Source of the DNA: RGIG3102 sp964369915
GTDB lineage: Bacteria; Bacillota; Clostridia; Oscillospirales; Ruminococcaceae
DNA length: 15,194 nt
Direction: 5' to 3'
Assembly (NCBI GenBank): GCA_964369915.1
Contig: CAYJGG010000049.1
Coordinates: 1 to 15,194 of the forward strand
A program made the position numbers and the translations under genes. The notes beneath the pieces were generated by a model. That model worked only from the letters and a program-made list of their open reading frames with translations. It was not told the origin of the DNA and ran no database searches. Position 1 is the stretch's first letter; each line of letters starts with the position of its first letter. Shown one piece after another: positions 14,730 through 15,194 of this stretch.

Positions 14730-15194
14730 ATGAAAGAAGTTACTAAAAAAATATTTAATAGTAAGATAAGCAAAAGAATAGTTTGTTTTGTGTTAGTGTT
14801 TTCAATTTTAAGTTCAATCATAAGTTCTAATACAGTTACATATGCAACTGATGAAGAATTATATCAAGAGATTAAAACTGAAAATATATCAACAAAATTT
14901 ACATCTAAACTAATAAACGATGTAGAAGTTGTAGAAATAGAGGTGTATGCAAATAATGAAGATACACAAATTATATCTATAACAATGCCAGATGGCGTGA
15001 ACGTTGAAGGCAATAAAGCTATGTATATTTCCAGTGAAAACGGGATGTTAGATTTTATTGTTAATTATTCAAAGCAAAACCAAGAACTACAAGAAGAAGT
15101 GATATCATCAGAAGAAGTGACATCATCAGAAGAAGTGACATCATCAGAAGAAGTGGTATCATCAGAAGAAGTGGTATCATCAGAAGAAGTGGTA
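14730..15194 (+). CDS. Secreted repeat-containing protein, function unknown (3' end outside window)
   Basis: Reading from the ATG at 14730 gives 155 residues without a stop to the window edge. AAGGAG (14718-14723) lies 6 nt upstream of the start. The N-terminus is a classic Sec signal: a basic region (to R16), a hydrophobic core (about 17-33) and a likely cleavage after TYA (A39). Residues 40-118 form an acidic, beta-rich segment (for example VEVVEIEVYANNEDTQIISI) that I cannot assign to a family. From residue 122 a six-residue unit EEV-x-SS, with x = I, T or V, repeats until the edge. The units resemble the acidic, serine-rich stalks or linkers of cell-surface proteins. A sorting signal or wall-binding domain could lie beyond the window. 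A candidate WalR box upstream suggests envelope-linked expression. Confidence 0.85.
   Translation, partial: MKEVTKKIFNSKISKRIVCFVLVFSILSSIISSNTVTYATDEELYQEIKTENISTKFTSKLINDVEVVEIEVYANNEDTQIISITMPDGVNVEGNKAMYISSENGMLDFIVNYSKQNQELQEEVISSEEVTSSEEVTSSEEVVSSEEVVSSEEVV
15093..15194 (+). repeat. 18-bp in-frame tandem repeat (five full units plus 12 nt, continues past the edge)
   Basis: Units start at 15093, 15111, 15129, 15147, 15165 and 15183. Each reads GAAGAAGTG-(ATA, ACA or GTA)-TCATCA. Only the fourth codon varies, in the order I, T, T, V, V, V, so identical units are adjacent. This is the pattern left by recent tandem duplication or slippage. Repeat number could differ between strains, or be mis-assembled from short reads. 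Confidence 0.95.

Noticed and set aside
14621..14821. Minus-strand 66-codon hydrophobic frame
   Set aside because: It is antisense to the signal peptide, start codon and promoter of the secreted protein; its hydrophobicity comes from AT-rich antisense codons.
15093..15194. Tandem repeat as a CRISPR array
   Set aside because: The units are 18 bp, contiguous, in frame and without unique spacers, so this is a coding repeat.

Overview
The window is low-GC, AT-biased bacterial DNA with AGGAGG-type ribosome binding sites, TTGACA/TATAAT promoters, strong AGA and A/T-ending codon use, and gene neighbourhoods typical of Bacillota. The ClpE-type zinc-finger unfoldase, the ecfA1-ecfA2-ecfT-truA block and a DUF5711-like/CvpA pair point to class Clostridia, possibly an Oscillospirales-like gut lineage. 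The lineage is inferred from protein style and gene order, not from a marker gene.

Layout. Positions 1-1783 (minus) hold nearly all of typA/bipA, a ribosome-associated GTPase whose last residues lie outside the window. A 272-nt divergent region follows, with a promoter facing each way and an AT-rich hairpin between them. From 2056 to 13975 eleven genes run on the plus strand with gaps of 0-31 nt or short overlaps and no terminator that I can see: ruvC, ruvA, ruvB, glmM, a SAM-dependent methyltransferase, ecfA1, ecfA2, ecfT, truA, a membrane-anchored DUF5711-like protein, a CvpA-family membrane protein and a ClpE-like ATPase. This looks like one transcription unit of about 12 kb. It joins Holliday-junction processing (RuvABC), amino-sugar supply for the cell wall (GlmM), RNA modification (methyltransferase, TruA), the energising module of ECF vitamin transporters (no substrate-binding S component is present) and protein quality control. 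Several junctions look translationally coupled: ruvA-ruvB (GTG start), ecfA1-ecfA2 (TTG start), ecfA2-ecfT (overlap) and ecfT-truA (TTG start).

After clpE a consensus promoter drives a single tRNA-Gly(UCC). Its short leader can fold into a hairpin, and a perfect 19-bp stem terminator follows, which probably also ends read-through from the operon. Then comes about 570 nt of very AT-rich DNA without a credible gene. Near its end, an exact match to the published WalR (YycF) box, TGTWAH-N5-TGTWAH, sits where a -35 element would be, just upstream of an extended -10. This promoter serves a secreted protein with a clear signal peptide and an 18-bp (six-residue) tandem repeat that runs off the right edge. 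This last locus is the least ordinary part of the window. The rest is mainly well-conserved housekeeping sequence.
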